Shown here piece after piece: positions 27,018 through 36,236 of a DNA stretch of 64,000 nt. How positions within the stretch are numbered: the stretch's first letter is position 1; each line of letters opens with the position of its first letter. This stretch comes from Demequina oxidasica. Lineage in GTDB: Bacteria > Actinomycetota > Actinomycetes > Actinomycetales > Demequinaceae. The translations under genes and the position numbers were made by a program. The stretch spans positions 1-64,000 of the forward strand of contig NZ_BBRE01000004.1 in the NCBI RefSeq assembly GCF_000975115.1, given 5' to 3'. The notes under the pieces are model-generated. The model saw only the letters and a list, made by a program, of their open reading frames with translations, was not told the DNA's origin and did no database searches.

Positions 27018-27722
27018 ATGACTCGACACGTAGTGGTGACCGGCGCGGCCCGCGGAATTGGCAGGGCGATCGCGGAAGCATTTGTGGAGGCGGGAGACAC
27101 CGTCAGCACGATCTACCGCGGCGGAGACCTTCCCGAGGGCGTCACGGGCGCCATCGCGGACATGACGGACACGGATGCCGTGAACGCCGCGTTCGACGAA
27201 CTCGAGGCCAAGCACGGCCGCGTGCGGGTGCTCGTCGCCAACGCCGGAATCACCAAGGACGGCCTGCTCATGCGCATGAGCGACGAGGACTTCGAGTCCG
27301 TCATCGACGTCAACCTCACCGGCACGTTCCGCTGCGTGCGCCGCGCGTCGCAGTCGATGATCCGGGAGAAGTACGGCCGCATCGTCCTTGTGGGTTCCGT
27401 CGTGGCACTGCTGGGCAACCCCGGCCAGGTCAACTACTCCGCGTCCAAGTCCGCGCTCGTGGGCATGGCTCGCTCCATCACGCGTGAGCTCGGCGCTCGC
27501 GGCATCACCGCAAACGTGATCGCACCAGGCTTCATCACCACCGCGATGACCGCTGAGCTGGGCGACGACGTCGTCAAGCAGTATGAGGCCAACATCCCCG
27601 CCAAGCGTTTTGGCTCGACGGACGAGGTCGCCTCGGCGGCGAGGTTCCTGGCGTCGGACGATGCTGGATACATCTCTGGCGCGGTCATCCCCGTTGATGG
27701 CGGGCTGGGCATGGGTCACTAG
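27018..27722 (+). CDS. fabG: 3-oxoacyl-[acyl-carrier-protein] reductase
   Basis: 234 aa short-chain dehydrogenase. The NADP motif TGAARGIGRAIAEA is at residues 8-21, NAG at ANAGITKDGLL, catalytic Ser in LVGSVVALLGNPGQ, and Tyr/Lys in YSASKSALVG. It reduces beta-ketoacyl-ACP in fatty acid elongation. As in mycobacteria (fabG1-inhA), it is followed by the enoyl reductase. ATG 27018 lies 7 nt after TACGGT (27005-27010) with no Shine-Dalgarno, so the mRNA is probably leaderless. Confidence 0.93.
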   Translation: MTRHVVVTGAARGIGRAIAEAFVEAGDTVSTIYRGGDLPEGVTGAIADMTDTDAVNAAFDELEAKHGRVRVLVANAGITKDGLLMRMSDEDFESVIDVNLTGTFRCVRRASQSMIREKYGRIVLVGSVVALLGNPGQVNYSASKSALVGMARSITRELGARGITANVIAPGFITTAMTAELGDDVVKQYEANIPAKRFGSTDEVASAARFLASDDAGYISGAVIPVDGGLGMGH

Positions 27723-27798
27723 GACCCTTGCCCCACTTCACTTTCACGACAGCGCGCTAGGCTCGAGACCTAAGCGCCACCACACGGAGGAAACACTG

Positions 27799-28566
27799 AT
27801 GGGCATGCTTGACGGTAAGAACATTCTGGTCACCGGGGTGCTGACGGAGGGCTCGATCGCCTTCTCGGTCGCGCGTCTGTGCCAGGAGCAGGGTGCGACG
27901 GTAGTGCTGACCGGCATGGGCCGCTCGCTCAAGATCACCCAGGCCATGGGCCGCCGGCTTCCGCAGGAGGCCCTCGTAGTCGAACTGGACGTTACTAACC
28001 CCGAGCACCTCGAGCAGCTTGCGGACAACGTGCGCGAGCACGTCCCGCACCTCGACGGGGTGGTTCACTCGATCGGCTTCGCGCCGCAGTCCGTGATGGG
28101 CGGAAACTTCATGGCCGCCGAGTGGGACGACGTGGCTACCGCGATGCAGATCTCCGCGTACTCGCTCAAGTCGCTCGCTGTCGCCACTGCACCGCTGATG
28201 TCGGAAGGTGGATCCATTGTGGGGCTGACCTTTGACGGCCGCTTCGCGTGGCCCGTGTACGACTGGATGGGAGTCGCGAAGGCGGCCTTCGAGGCTACCT
28301 CGCGCTACGTCGCCCGTGACCTAGGCCCCAAGGGCATCCGTTGCAACCTCGTCTCCGCCGGCCCCATCAAGACTACGGCCGCGAAGCACATCCCCGGCTT
28401 TGACCAGATGGAGAGCAAGTGGGGCGAGCGCGCGCCGCTCGGCTGGGACTCCGAAGACCCCGAGCCCACCGCACGCACCGTGACCGCGTTGCTGACGGAT
28501 TGGTTCCCCAAGACCACCGGCGAGATGATTCACGTCGACGGTGGCGTACACGCGATGGGACAGTAA
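27799..28566 (+). CDS. fabI: Enoyl-[acyl-carrier-protein] reductase (InhA/FabI type)
   Basis: 255 aa. It has the InhA-like N-terminus GKNILVTGVLTEGSIAFSVA, the catalytic Tyr-x6-Lys in VYDWMGVAKAAFEA and NLVSAGPIKTTAAKHIPGF in the substrate loop. It catalyses the last reduction in each elongation cycle; family members are the target of isoniazid and triclosan. GGAGG lies 8 nt before ATG 27799; an ATG at 27805 is a less well spaced alternative. 76 nt separate it from fabG, and it may have its own promoter there. Confidence 0.94.
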   Translation: MGMLDGKNILVTGVLTEGSIAFSVARLCQEQGATVVLTGMGRSLKITQAMGRRLPQEALVVELDVTNPEHLEQLADNVREHVPHLDGVVHSIGFAPQSVMGGNFMAAEWDDVATAMQISAYSLKSLAVATAPLMSEGGSIVGLTFDGRFAWPVYDWMGVAKAAFEATSRYVARDLGPKGIRCNLVSAGPIKTTAAKHIPGFDQMESKWGERAPLGWDSEDPEPTARTVTALLTDWFPKTTGEMIHVDGGVHAMGQ

Positions 28567-28571
28567 TTACC

Positions 28572-29084
28572 ATGCCTACTTTGCTACTGATTCGTCACGC
28601 CAAGGCCGAGCCGCCTTCGGACAACCTGCAGGACCACGAACGCTCGCTGACGTTGCCCGGTCGCTCCTCAGCGACCAAGTTGGGCGAGGTGCTGCTTGAG
28701 GCCGGACTCGTCCCCGACGTCGTCCTGGTGTCCTCGGCAGTACGCACCCAGCAGACCTGGAAGCTCATGAGCTCCTCGCTGGAGACTGCGGATGTGCGCG
28801 TCGAGGAGGAGCTGTACGAGACTCACGTGGGTGGCGTGCAGGAGTTGCTCGCAGCGCTTGAGGGCGAGCCCAACATCGTCGCCATCGTTGGTCACGAGCC
28901 CACGATGTCCGCTACGGCCGCTCATTTTGCGGGACCGGACTCCGACACGCCTTCGCTCCAGCGCATCGCGCAGGGCCTGCCCACGGGCAACGCGGCCACG
29001 CTGGTTTTCGAAGGCACGTGGGCGTCGTTGGACACGAGTGCCGCAAACCTCAACGGCATCTACGCCACCCGCGCGCTGTACTAG
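28572..29084 (+). CDS. sixA: SixA-like phosphohistidine phosphatase
   Basis: 170 aa histidine-phosphatase-superfamily protein. The catalytic RH is in LLLIRHAKAEPP near the N-terminus; the second arginine is in SSAVRTQQTW, and the second His is in AIVGHEPTMSA. The RHA variant and short length fit SixA, which removes phosphate from histidine in phosphotransfer proteins; the substrate here is unknown. It starts 5 nt after the fabI stop with no clear Shine-Dalgarno, so it is probably cotranscribed. Confidence 0.87.
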   Translation: MPTLLLIRHAKAEPPSDNLQDHERSLTLPGRSSATKLGEVLLEAGLVPDVVLVSSAVRTQQTWKLMSSSLETADVRVEEELYETHVGGVQELLAALEGEPNIVAIVGHEPTMSATAAHFAGPDSDTPSLQRIAQGLPTGNAATLVFEGTWASLDTSAANLNGIYATRALY

Positions 29085-29119
29085 GCGCTACTCCTTAGCC
29101 CGAACCGACGGGATCCCGC

Positions 29120-29671
29120 ATGCCTACCGAGCATCAGAGTCTTGACGGCTATCTCTCCGACTTCATCGCGCGTCAGCACGTGTTCTTTGTGGCGACCGCT
29201 GCCGCAGACGGACACGTCAACGTGTCCCCCAAGGGCGGCACCGACATGTTGCGAGTGGTCGACGGTAGGACCGTGGCCTACCTGGACCTCACCGGCTCAG
29301 GAATCGAGACGATCGCGCACGTACGGCTAGTGAACCGCATCACGCTGATGTGGTGCGCCTTTGAGGGCAAGCCCAACATCGTGCGCGTGCACGGGAGCGC
29401 TCGGGTGATTCCCAAGGGTCACGCGGAGTGGGAACACGCCTACGCGCAATTCCCCGACAACCCCGGTGCCCGCGCGGTGATCGTGGTGACGGCCGATCGC
29501 ATCAGCGATTCGTGCGGCATGGCTGTCCCCTTCATGACCTTTGAATCAGATCGCGATGCGCTCGACCGTTGGGCGAGCTCGCGAGATGATGACGCCATGA
29601 ATGAGTACTGGGGTCGCAAGAACTCACGCAGCATCGACGGCTTTGAGGGCCTGGTCCTGCAGGACGACTAG
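29120..29671 (+). CDS. Pyridoxamine 5'-phosphate oxidase family protein
   Basis: 183 aa, split-barrel flavin-binding fold of the PPOX class: FFVATAAADGHVNVSPKGGT, then VAYLDLTGSGIETIAHV and RITLMWCAFEGKPNIVRVHG. These are the marks of the uncharacterised branch rather than true PdxH, so a role in vitamin B6 synthesis should not be assumed. ATG 29120 has only a weak ribosome site. The stop overlaps the stop of serB in a CTAG junction on opposite strands. Confidence 0.85.
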   Translation: MPTEHQSLDGYLSDFIARQHVFFVATAAADGHVNVSPKGGTDMLRVVDGRTVAYLDLTGSGIETIAHVRLVNRITLMWCAFEGKPNIVRVHGSARVIPKGHAEWEHAYAQFPDNPGARAVIVVTADRISDSCGMAVPFMTFESDRDALDRWASSRDDDAMNEYWGRKNSRSIDGFEGLVLQDD

Positions 29672-30300
29672 CGCTCGATGACCTCGAGCGCGGCATCGAG
29701 CCGCGGGGAGTTCAGCGCCACATCGGCCTGCTGCTGAACGATGGGCTTGGCATTGAACGCGATGCCCAAGCCGGCGACCTTCATCATCGCCAGGTCGTTG
29801 GCGCCGTCGCCAATGGCGACGGTCGAGCTCAAGTCGACCCCGGCATCGGCGGCAAATTCCTTAAGCGCCTCGGCCTTGGCCTCGCGGTCAATGACCGGTC
29901 CGTGCGTGCGGCCGGTCAGCAGCCCATCCTCGTCAACCTCGAGCCCGTTGGCGCGCGTCAGCGTAATGCCGATGCGTGCGCCCAAGGGCTCCACGATCTC
30001 GCGGAATCCACCGGAGACCAGGGCGACGAGCCAGCCCTCTCCCTGCAGGGTGGCGACGAGGTTCTCTGCGCCGGGGGTGAACTCCACCTCGGCGAGCACG
30101 TCGGCACACACCGTTGCCGGCAGGCCTTTGAGCGTCGCGACGCGGGCGGCGAGGGACTGACCGAAGTCGAGCTCACCGCGCATGGCGGCCTCGGTCACTC
30201 GCGCCACCTCCTCGCGCGTTCCCGCGCGTTCTGCGATGAGTTCAATTACTTCGGCGGTGATCAGCGTGGAGTCAACATCCAACACGCAGAGTCGGGTCAT
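29668..30300 (-). CDS. serB: Phosphoserine phosphatase
   Basis: 210 aa HAD hydrolase, last step of serine biosynthesis. Motif [11 protein letters not shown] (nucleophile Asp) at residues 5-14, SGGFREIV for motif II, and [21 protein letters not shown] for motif IV. It lacks the N-terminal ACT domains found in mycobacterial SerB2, so it is the minimal form. Its ATG overlaps the glgC stop (ATGA), so it is translated from the glgC transcript, an uncommon pairing of serine and glycogen metabolism. Confidence 0.9.
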   Translation of the reverse strand: MTRLCVLDVDSTLITAEVIELIAERAGTREEVARVTEAAMRGELDFGQSLAARVATLKGLPATVCADVLAEVEFTPGAENLVATLQGEGWLVALVSGGFREIVEPLGARIGITLTRANGLEVDEDGLLTGRTHGPVIDREAKAEALKEFAADAGVDLSSTVAIGDGANDLAMMKVAGLGIAFNAKPIVQQQADVALNSPRLDAALEVIER

Positions 30301-31538
30301 GCCTTGACCACAGTGCCCTTGCTGACGACGGTGAGCCCGGACTCGGTGACGGTGAAGCCGCGGGCGATGTCGGTCTCGCGGTCAATTCCGATGCGAGCAC
30401 CCTCCTCGATGATCACGTTCTTGTCGATGATCGCGCGGTGCACCTGGGCGTGACGATTGACGATGACGTGGTCGAGCAGGATCGAGTCGGACACACTCGA
30501 CCAGGAGTGCAGGCGCACGCCGGGCGAGAGTACCGAGCCGGTGACGGTGGCGCCGGACACGATGACGCCGGGGGAGATGACGGAGTCCGCGGCGTGGCCA
30601 AGGCGTCCCTCCTCGGAGTGGATGAACTTGGCAGGGGGCTCGGTGATGAGCCCCTGATGCAGCGGCCACTTGGAGTTGTAGACGTTGAAGATGGGCATCA
30701 CGGCGATGAGATCCATGTGCGCGTCGTAGTACGAGTCCATGGTTCCGACATCGCGCCAGTAGTCGCGGTCGCGGTCGGTGGAGCCTGCGACGTCGTTGTT
30801 CTGGAAGTCGTAGAACGCACACGTGCCCTTGTTGACGAAGTAGGGCACGATGTCGCCGCCCATGTCGTGCTTGGAGTCGTCGTTGTCGGTGTCCGAGGTC
30901 AGGGCCTCGAGTAGTGCATCCGCGTTGGCCACGTAGTTACCCATGGAGGCAAGCACCTCGCCGGGGCTGTCGGGCAGGCCCTCGGGGTTCTGGGGCTTCT
31001 CGAGGAAGGCGTTGATCATGCCCGGCTTGTCCTTGTCGACGTCGATGACGCCAAACTCGCTGGCAAGCGCGATGGGTTGGCGGATGCCGGCCACGGAAAA
31101 TTCTGCGCCGGAGGCGATGTGCTCGTCGACCATCTGCGAGAAGTCCATGCGGTAGACGTGGTCGGCCCCCACGATGACCACGATGTCGGGACGCTCGTCC
31201 TCGATGATGTTGACGCACTGGTAGATGGCGTCGGCGCTACCTAGGTACCAGTGCTTGCCGCGACGCTGCTGCGCGGGCACGGGAGCCACGTAGTTGCCGA
31301 GTAGCGGCGACATGCGCCAGGTGCGGGCAATGTGGCGGTCCAGCGAGTGCGACTTGTACTGAGTGAGCACCACAACGTGCAAATACCCGGAGTTGACCAG
31401 GTTGCTCAGTGCGAAGTCCACGAGGCGGTAAGTGCCGCCGAAGGGGACTGCAGGCTTAGCGCGGGCAGCGGTCAGGGGCATCAGGCGCTTGCCCTCGCCT
31501 CCGGCCAGGACGATGGCAAGTACCTTGGGATCTGACAT
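30297..31538 (-). CDS. glgC: Glucose-1-phosphate adenylyltransferase
   Basis: 413 aa. Makes ADP-glucose for alpha-glucan synthesis. The N-terminal nucleotidyltransferase has [20 protein letters not shown], then [18 protein letters not shown], and the C-terminal left-handed beta-helix begins about residue 300. The start at 31538 is supported by TAGGCT (minus strand, 31545-31550) ending 6 nt upstream with no Shine-Dalgarno, so it is probably leaderless. It is divergent from glgA, 72 nt away. Confidence 0.95.
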   Translation of the reverse strand: MSDPKVLAIVLAGGEGKRLMPLTAARAKPAVPFGGTYRLVDFALSNLVNSGYLHVVVLTQYKSHSLDRHIARTWRMSPLLGNYVAPVPAQQRRGKHWYLGSADAIYQCVNIIEDERPDIVVIVGADHVYRMDFSQMVDEHIASGAEFSVAGIRQPIALASEFGVIDVDKDKPGMINAFLEKPQNPEGLPDSPGEVLASMGNYVANADALLEALTSDTDNDDSKHDMGGDIVPYFVNKGTCAFYDFQNNDVAGSTDRDRDYWRDVGTMDSYYDAHMDLIAVMPIFNVYNSKWPLHQGLITEPPAKFIHSEEGRLGHAADSVISPGVIVSGATVTGSVLSPGVRLHSWSSVSDSILLDHVIVNRHAQVHRAIIDKNVIIEEGARIGIDRETDIARGFTVTESGLTVVSKGTVVKA

Positions 31539-31610
31539 ATTGCCAGCCTACTGTGGTCTTGCCGCGTGTGAAAGGGGCGCGCGCAACTTAGACGCACTAG
31601 CGTGGGAGTC

Positions 31611-32813
31611 ATGCGCACTGACATCCTCACTCGTGAATACCCGCCCCACATCTACGGAGGCGCTGGAGTCCACGTCACCGAGCTTGCCGCTGTACTGCGA
31701 GAGCACATCGACGTGGAGGTGCGAGCCTTTGACGGAGAGCGTGACGAGCCACACGTGACGGGTTACTCGGCACTGGGCGGGGGCGTGGGTGATGCGTCGC
31801 TCGACGTCCTTGCGCACAACTTGCCCATGGCCAACGACTGCGCGGGCGCCGACCTGGTTCACTCGCACACCTGGTATGCGAACATGGCGGGTCACCTTGC
31901 GGCCCGCCTGCATGGCATCCCGCACGTTCTGAGCGCTCACTCCCTCGAGCCGCTGCGCCCATGGAAGGCCGAGCAGCTCGGTGGCGGCTACGCGGTGTCC
32001 TCCTGGATCGAGAAGACGGCCTACGAGGCCGCCGATGGCGTGATCGCGGTCAGTGGCGGCATGCGCAACGACATCTTGCGCTGCTACCCGACTATCGACC
32101 CGGACAAGGTGCGCGTGGTGCACAACGGCATCGACGTCGACGCCTGGGCGGCACCCGGTACAGACGAAGAGAAGGCCGCGGCCGATGCCGTGGTCAAGCA
32201 CTGGGGGATCGACAAGGATCGCCCGGCACTGGTTTTTGTGGGGCGCATCACTCGTCAGAAGGGCTTGCCGTACTTCCTGCGGGCCGTCGAGCAGCTTCCC
32301 CCGGAGATTCAGGTGGTGCTGTGTGCTGGCGCTCCCGACACCAAGGAGATCGCCGCCGAGGTTTCTGGTGCGGTCGCCAAGCTCCAAGAGACCCGCGACG
32401 GCGTGATCTGGATCGAGAAGCACCTACCGCGCGCAGAGCTCGTCGCCGTGCTCGACGCGTGCACGGCCTTCGTCTGCCCGTCGGTCTACGAGCCCCTCGG
32501 CATCGTCAACCTTGAGGCGATGGCCGTAGGACTGCCCGTCGTCGCATCGGCTACCGGGGGAATCCCCGAGGTGGTGGTGCACGGCGAGACCGGAATCTTG
32601 GTGCCAATCGACCAGGTGACTGACGGCACCGGAACGCCGCTGCGTCCGGACGAGTTCGTGAGCGACCTTGCGGCCGCGCTGACCGATTCCGTGTCCGACG
32701 TTGAGCGTGCCAAGCGGTGGGGGCGGGCGGGACGCGAGCGCGCGACCAATGACTTCTCCTGGGAGACCATCGGCGAGCGAACTCTGGGCGTGTACCGAGA
32801 GATCCTCGGATAG
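31611..32813 (+). CDS. glgA: GT4 glycogen synthase/maltose-1-phosphate synthase (GlgA/GlgM, actinobacterial type)
   Basis: 400 aa GT-B glycosyltransferase starting MRTDILTREYPPHIYGGAGV, the pattern of the Corynebacterium/Mycobacterium family (Rv1212c). In mycobacteria this enzyme mainly joins ADP-glucose and glucose-1-phosphate to maltose-1-phosphate (GlgM); older annotation is glycogen synthase. The E-x7-E retaining motif is CPSVYEPLGIVNLEAMA. ATG 31611 aligns with the family start and lies 7 nt after TAGCGT (31598-31603), the leaderless pattern. It is divergent from glgC, which makes its substrate. Confidence 0.93.
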   Translation: MRTDILTREYPPHIYGGAGVHVTELAAVLREHIDVEVRAFDGERDEPHVTGYSALGGGVGDASLDVLAHNLPMANDCAGADLVHSHTWYANMAGHLAARLHGIPHVLSAHSLEPLRPWKAEQLGGGYAVSSWIEKTAYEAADGVIAVSGGMRNDILRCYPTIDPDKVRVVHNGIDVDAWAAPGTDEEKAAADAVVKHWGIDKDRPALVFVGRITRQKGLPYFLRAVEQLPPEIQVVLCAGAPDTKEIAAEVSGAVAKLQETRDGVIWIEKHLPRAELVAVLDACTAFVCPSVYEPLGIVNLEAMAVGLPVVASATGGIPEVVVHGETGILVPIDQVTDGTGTPLRPDEFVSDLAAALTDSVSDVERAKRWGRAGRERATNDFSWETIGERTLGVYREILG

Positions 32814-32822
32814 GCTCGGATC

Positions 32823-33608
32823 ATGACTGAGGTACTGCGCATCGAGGGTGTTTCGCTACGGCGTGACGACAACGAAATCCTGCACGACGTCTCGTGGACG
32901 GTGAACGCCGACGAGCGCTGGGTAATCCTCGGACCTAACGGTGCAGGCAAGACCACGCTGATGTCGCTTGCTGCCGCACAGATGTTCCCCACCTCGGGTT
33001 CCGTGACGGTCCTGGGTGAGCACCTTGGAGATACCGACACCACTGAGTTGCGCGTGCGCATTGGCCTGTCCAGTGCGGCGCTGGCCGACCGGATTCCCTC
33101 CCACGAGACCGTCCGCAACGTCGTCATCACGGCCGCTTATGGCGTGACCGGTCGCTGGCGTGAGGAGTATGAAGGCATTGACGAGGAGCGCGCGGATGCG
33201 CTGCTGGGCGCCTTCGGCATGAGTGGCTTCGCCGGGCGCCAGTACGGCACCCTGAGTGAGGGCGAGCGCAAGCGCGCCCAGATCGCGCGGGCTCTCATGG
33301 TCGACCCAGAGTTGTTGCTGCTCGACGAGCCTTCCGCGGGCCTTGACCTAGGCGGGCGCGAGGAGTTGCTCGTTGCCCTCACCGAACTGGCCGGTGACCA
33401 CCGTTCGCCGGCAATGATCATGGTGACGCACCACGTCGAGGAGATTCCTGTGGGCTTCACGCACGTGTCGCTCATCCGTGACGGCAAGATTGCCGCGGCC
33501 GGACCAATTGCGGAGACGCTGACGTCGGAGAACCTGTCCTCGCTCTATGACATGTCCGTGGATCTGCGCGAGGACGGCGGGCGCTATTCCGCGCGACGCG
33601 CCTCCTAA
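32823..33608 (+). CDS. ABC transporter-like ATP-binding protein
   Basis: 261 aa. Walker A GPNGAGKTTLMSL around residue 39, signature TLSEGERKRAQIARAL, Walker B LLLLDEPSAGLDLGGREE, switch VTHHVEEIP. No permease gene is nearby, so whether it energises a transporter is unknown; the closest families are stand-alone ATPases of the ModF/YjeE-neighbour type, and I do not assign a substrate. TAGGCT (32811-32816), which includes the glgA stop codon, ends 6 nt before ATG 32823, suggesting its own leaderless promoter. Confidence 0.88.
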   Translation: MTEVLRIEGVSLRRDDNEILHDVSWTVNADERWVILGPNGAGKTTLMSLAAAQMFPTSGSVTVLGEHLGDTDTTELRVRIGLSSAALADRIPSHETVRNVVITAAYGVTGRWREEYEGIDEERADALLGAFGMSGFAGRQYGTLSEGERKRAQIARALMVDPELLLLDEPSAGLDLGGREELLVALTELAGDHRSPAMIMVTHHVEEIPVGFTHVSLIRDGKIAAAGPIAETLTSENLSSLYDMSVDLREDGGRYSARRAS

Positions 33609-33743
33609 CCCCAGGCGTTGCTGGTTGTAAAGCCAGCCGCAGCATCGTGCGGTGGGATGACCTGTCGCAGACCGCTGAGTCATACCGTGGGACGATAGCC
33701 CAGGTAGGCGCCGCTTGGTAGCCTTCCTACAAGGAGGTATGCC

Positions 33744-34178
33744 ATGCAATGGTTATGGTGGTTTGTTGGGGCAATGGCCCTGGGAATTGTCGAAGTTTTT
33801 ACGCTTGATCTGACGTTCGCGATGCTCGCGGGCGGCGCTCTCGCGGCAGGCGGAGTCGCCCTATTCGGCGTCGAATGGTGGGTCTCTGCAATCGTCTTCG
33901 CCGTGGTGTCAGCGCTGCTGTTCGTCTTGCTGCGTCCGTACCTCATCACCGTGTTGCGCATCAAGAGCCCCCTGGTCGAGATGAACTCGAACGCGCTGGT
34001 TGGCCGTGAGGCCCGCACCATTGATGAGGTCACCGAGACGTCAGGGCGAGTCAAGCTCAATGGCGAGGTATGGAGCGCCCGCACGCCGGACGACGCACCC
34101 GTCATTCCCGAAGGTTCCGAGGTCACAGTGGTGGCCATCAGTGGCGCGACGGCAATCGTCGCACCAGAGAAGGAGTAA
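33744..34178 (+). CDS. NfeD family membrane protein
   Basis: 144 aa. Three or so membrane segments in the first 75 residues (WLWWFVGAMALGIVEVFTL, MLAGGALAAGGVALFG, AIVFAVVSALLFVLLRPY), then a soluble OB-fold domain (LVGREARTIDEVTETSGRVK ... EGSEVTVVAISGATAIV) typical of NfeD. NfeD proteins pair with SPFH proteins in membrane organisation, and the SPFH gene follows after 3 nt; the pair corresponds to Rv1487-Rv1488. A strong AAGGAGG lies 6 nt before ATG 33744. Confidence 0.9.
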   Translation: MQWLWWFVGAMALGIVEVFTLDLTFAMLAGGALAAGGVALFGVEWWVSAIVFAVVSALLFVLLRPYLITVLRIKSPLVEMNSNALVGREARTIDEVTETSGRVKLNGEVWSARTPDDAPVIPEGSEVTVVAISGATAIVAPEKE

Positions 34179-34181
34179 GAC

Positions 34182-35252
34182 ATGGATAACACTGGCCAGA
34201 TTGTTGGGCTCGTTGCCGTGATTGTGCTGGCGATCTTCGTAATCGTCACCATTGCCAAGGCAATCGTCGTAGTTCGCCAGACACAGTCGTACATCGTGGA
34301 GCGACTGGGTCGCTACTCGCGCACCATGGATGCTGGATTGCACTTCCTCGTGCCGTTCGTTGACAAGGTTCGCCACAAGGTTGACCGCCGCGAGCTCGTG
34401 TACTCGTTCCCGCCTCAGTCCGTGATTACCTCGGACAACCTCGTGGTCGACATCGACTCCGTCATCTACTTCCAGGTGACCGATGCTCGTGCCGCTGTGT
34501 ACGAGATTGCGAACTACATCACTGGTGTGGAGCAGCTCACCACCACGACGCTGCGTAACATCGTCGGAACCATGGACCTCGAGCAGACGCTCACCAGCCG
34601 TGACCAGATCAACGGTCAGCTGCGCGGCATCCTGGATGAGGCCACCGGCAAGTGGGGTATTCGTGTCAACCGCGTCGAGCTGAAGGCCATCGAGCCGCCC
34701 ATGTCCATCAAGGACTCCATGGAGAAGCAGATGCGTGCCGAGCGTGACCGTCGTGCTGCGATCCTTACGGCCGAGGGTGTCAAGCAGTCCGCGATTCTGA
34801 CCGCCGAGGGTGAGAAGCAGTCCGCGATCCTCACCGCAGAAGGTGACGCACAGTCCAAGATTCTGCGTGCCGAGGGTGAAGCCCGCGCCATTCTCCAGGT
34901 GTTCGACGCCATCCACCAGGGTGACGCCGACTCCAAGCTGCTCGCGTACCAGTACCTGCAGATGCTTCCGGAGATCGCCAAGACCGAGTCCAACAAGATC
35001 TGGTTTGTGCCCACCGAATTCACGGGTGCGCTTAAGGCAGTGTCTGCCGGATTCGGCTACGAGGACGGCGCCGAGCCCCTCAAGGCCTCGCCGGATCGTA
35101 AGCCCAGCAACATCACGTCCGCTCTGGCGGACCCGCGTGAGGCGCTCGCCGCAGCACGCCGTGAGGTTGAGGACGCCACGGCCGACGCGACCGATGCTGG
35201 AACTAAGTCGGGTCGCCGTATGGACCCGAATGCAGAAAAGGGCCAGAACTAG
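34182..35252 (+). CDS. SPFH/Band 7 (stomatin-like) protein
   Basis: 356 aa. An N-terminal membrane helix (IVGLVAVIVLAIFVIVTIAKA) is followed by the SPFH domain (about 30-190, with YIVERLGRYSRTMDAGLHFL and VVDIDSVIYFQVTD) and a helical region made of four 11-residue repeats ending near 240. It forms large membrane-bound oligomers that organise membrane microdomains with NfeD. The C-terminus is disordered and charged. Cotranscribed with the NfeD gene 3 nt upstream. Confidence 0.93.
   Translation: MDNTGQIVGLVAVIVLAIFVIVTIAKAIVVVRQTQSYIVERLGRYSRTMDAGLHFLVPFVDKVRHKVDRRELVYSFPPQSVITSDNLVVDIDSVIYFQVTDARAAVYEIANYITGVEQLTTTTLRNIVGTMDLEQTLTSRDQINGQLRGILDEATGKWGIRVNRVELKAIEPPMSIKDSMEKQMRAERDRRAAILTAEGVKQSAILTAEGEKQSAILTAEGDAQSKILRAEGEARAILQVFDAIHQGDADSKLLAYQYLQMLPEIAKTESNKIWFVPTEFTGALKAVSAGFGYEDGAEPLKASPDRKPSNITSALADPREALAAARREVEDATADATDAGTKSGRRMDPNAEKGQN
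34758..34889 (+). repeat. Four 33-bp in-frame repeats in the SPFH gene
   Basis: Units encoding AILTAEGVKQS, AILTAEGEKQS, AILTAEGDAQS and a degenerate KILRAEGEARA follow each other. Hendecad repeats of this kind build the coiled coil of SPFH proteins. The DNA copies retain close similarity. Confidence 0.8.
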
Positions 35253-35275
35253 CGGCCGATGCTGTAGTCAGTTTC

Positions 35276-35310
35276 AGAAGCCCCGGCGGGTTTTGCCCGC
35301 CGGGGCTTCT
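35276..35310. terminator. Perfect 15-bp hairpin after the SPFH gene
   Basis: AGAAGCCCCGGCGGG, a 5-nt loop (TTTTG) and its exact complement end 24 nt after the SPFH stop. The stem is very stable, but no U-tract follows on the plus strand. It is probably the terminator of the nfeD-SPFH operon. Confidence 0.75.
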
Positions 35311-35372
35311 GCGCGTCCGGGGCTGACCGTGCTCGACACCGAGCGGCGCCGCTCACCTGGGACAATGGGCGC

Positions 35373-36182
35373 ATGCCTGTCATCCCCATTGAAGTAGCCG
35401 ACGACCCGCGCCTGAGCGACTATCGCGGGCTCACCGACGTGGCGCTGCGCCGCTCACTCGAAGCTGAGCGCGGGCTGTACATGGCCGAGGGGGCCAAGGT
35501 GATTGCGCGTGCCGTGCGTGCCGGGCACTCTCCGCGCTCGCTGCTGATGACGCCCAAGTGGGTGGACGGCATCGTCGAGGCGCTGGGAGCGGCCGCGACC
35601 GACGTGACGCTGTATGTGGCGCCGGACGACGTGCTCGAGGAGGTGACCGGGTACCAGGTGCACCGTGGCGCCCTGGCGGCGATGCATCGGCCGGTGTTGC
35701 CTTCTGTTGCCAATTTGGTGCGAGACGCCAGGCGAGTGGTGGTGCTCGAGGGAATCGTGGACCACACCAACGTGGGGGCGATCTTCCGCTCGGTCGCGGG
35801 GATTGGCGCAGATGCAGTCATCGTGTCTCCCACCTGCGCAGATCCGCTGTACCGCCGCAGCGTGAAGGTGTCGATGGGGACCGTGTTTCAGGTCCCGTGG
35901 ACGCGGGCCGAGAGCTGGCCCGGTGTGCTCGACGAACTGCGCGAAGCAGGCTTCGTGGTGGCCGGCATGGCGCTCGAGGAGGGTGCGGTGGCGCTCGACG
36001 AGTTTGCTGCTCGGGCCGACGAGCGCGTGGCGCTGGTGATGGGTACCGAGGGTGACGGCATGACCCGCGCGGCGCTGGCCCACGTCGACGTGCCCGTGGT
36101 GATCCCCATGGCCGGGGGAGTGGATTCGCTGAACGTGGCCGCGGCATCGGCCGTCGCGCTGTGGGAACTGCGCGTCCGCTAA
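35373..36182 (+). CDS. TrmH/SpoU family RNA methyltransferase
   Basis: 269 aa. The N-terminal RNA-binding domain (about 1-110) is followed by the SPOUT knot: VVVLEGIVDHTNVGAIFRSV, ALVMGTEGDGMTRAAL and VVIPMAGGVDSLNVAAASAV, the three SpoU motifs. It 2'-O-methylates ribose in rRNA or tRNA; the exact nucleotide cannot be stated. ATG 35373 lacks a Shine-Dalgarno; GACAAT ends 6 nt upstream, close to the leaderless pattern seen elsewhere. Confidence 0.92.
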   Translation: MPVIPIEVADDPRLSDYRGLTDVALRRSLEAERGLYMAEGAKVIARAVRAGHSPRSLLMTPKWVDGIVEALGAAATDVTLYVAPDDVLEEVTGYQVHRGALAAMHRPVLPSVANLVRDARRVVVLEGIVDHTNVGAIFRSVAGIGADAVIVSPTCADPLYRRSVKVSMGTVFQVPWTRAESWPGVLDELREAGFVVAGMALEEGAVALDEFAARADERVALVMGTEGDGMTRAALAHVDVPVVIPMAGGVDSLNVAAASAVALWELRVR

Positions 36183-36236
36183 CACTCAAGACGTGGCCGT
36201 GGCGGTGCGCCACGTCGACTTTCCGAAAGGCTCAAC

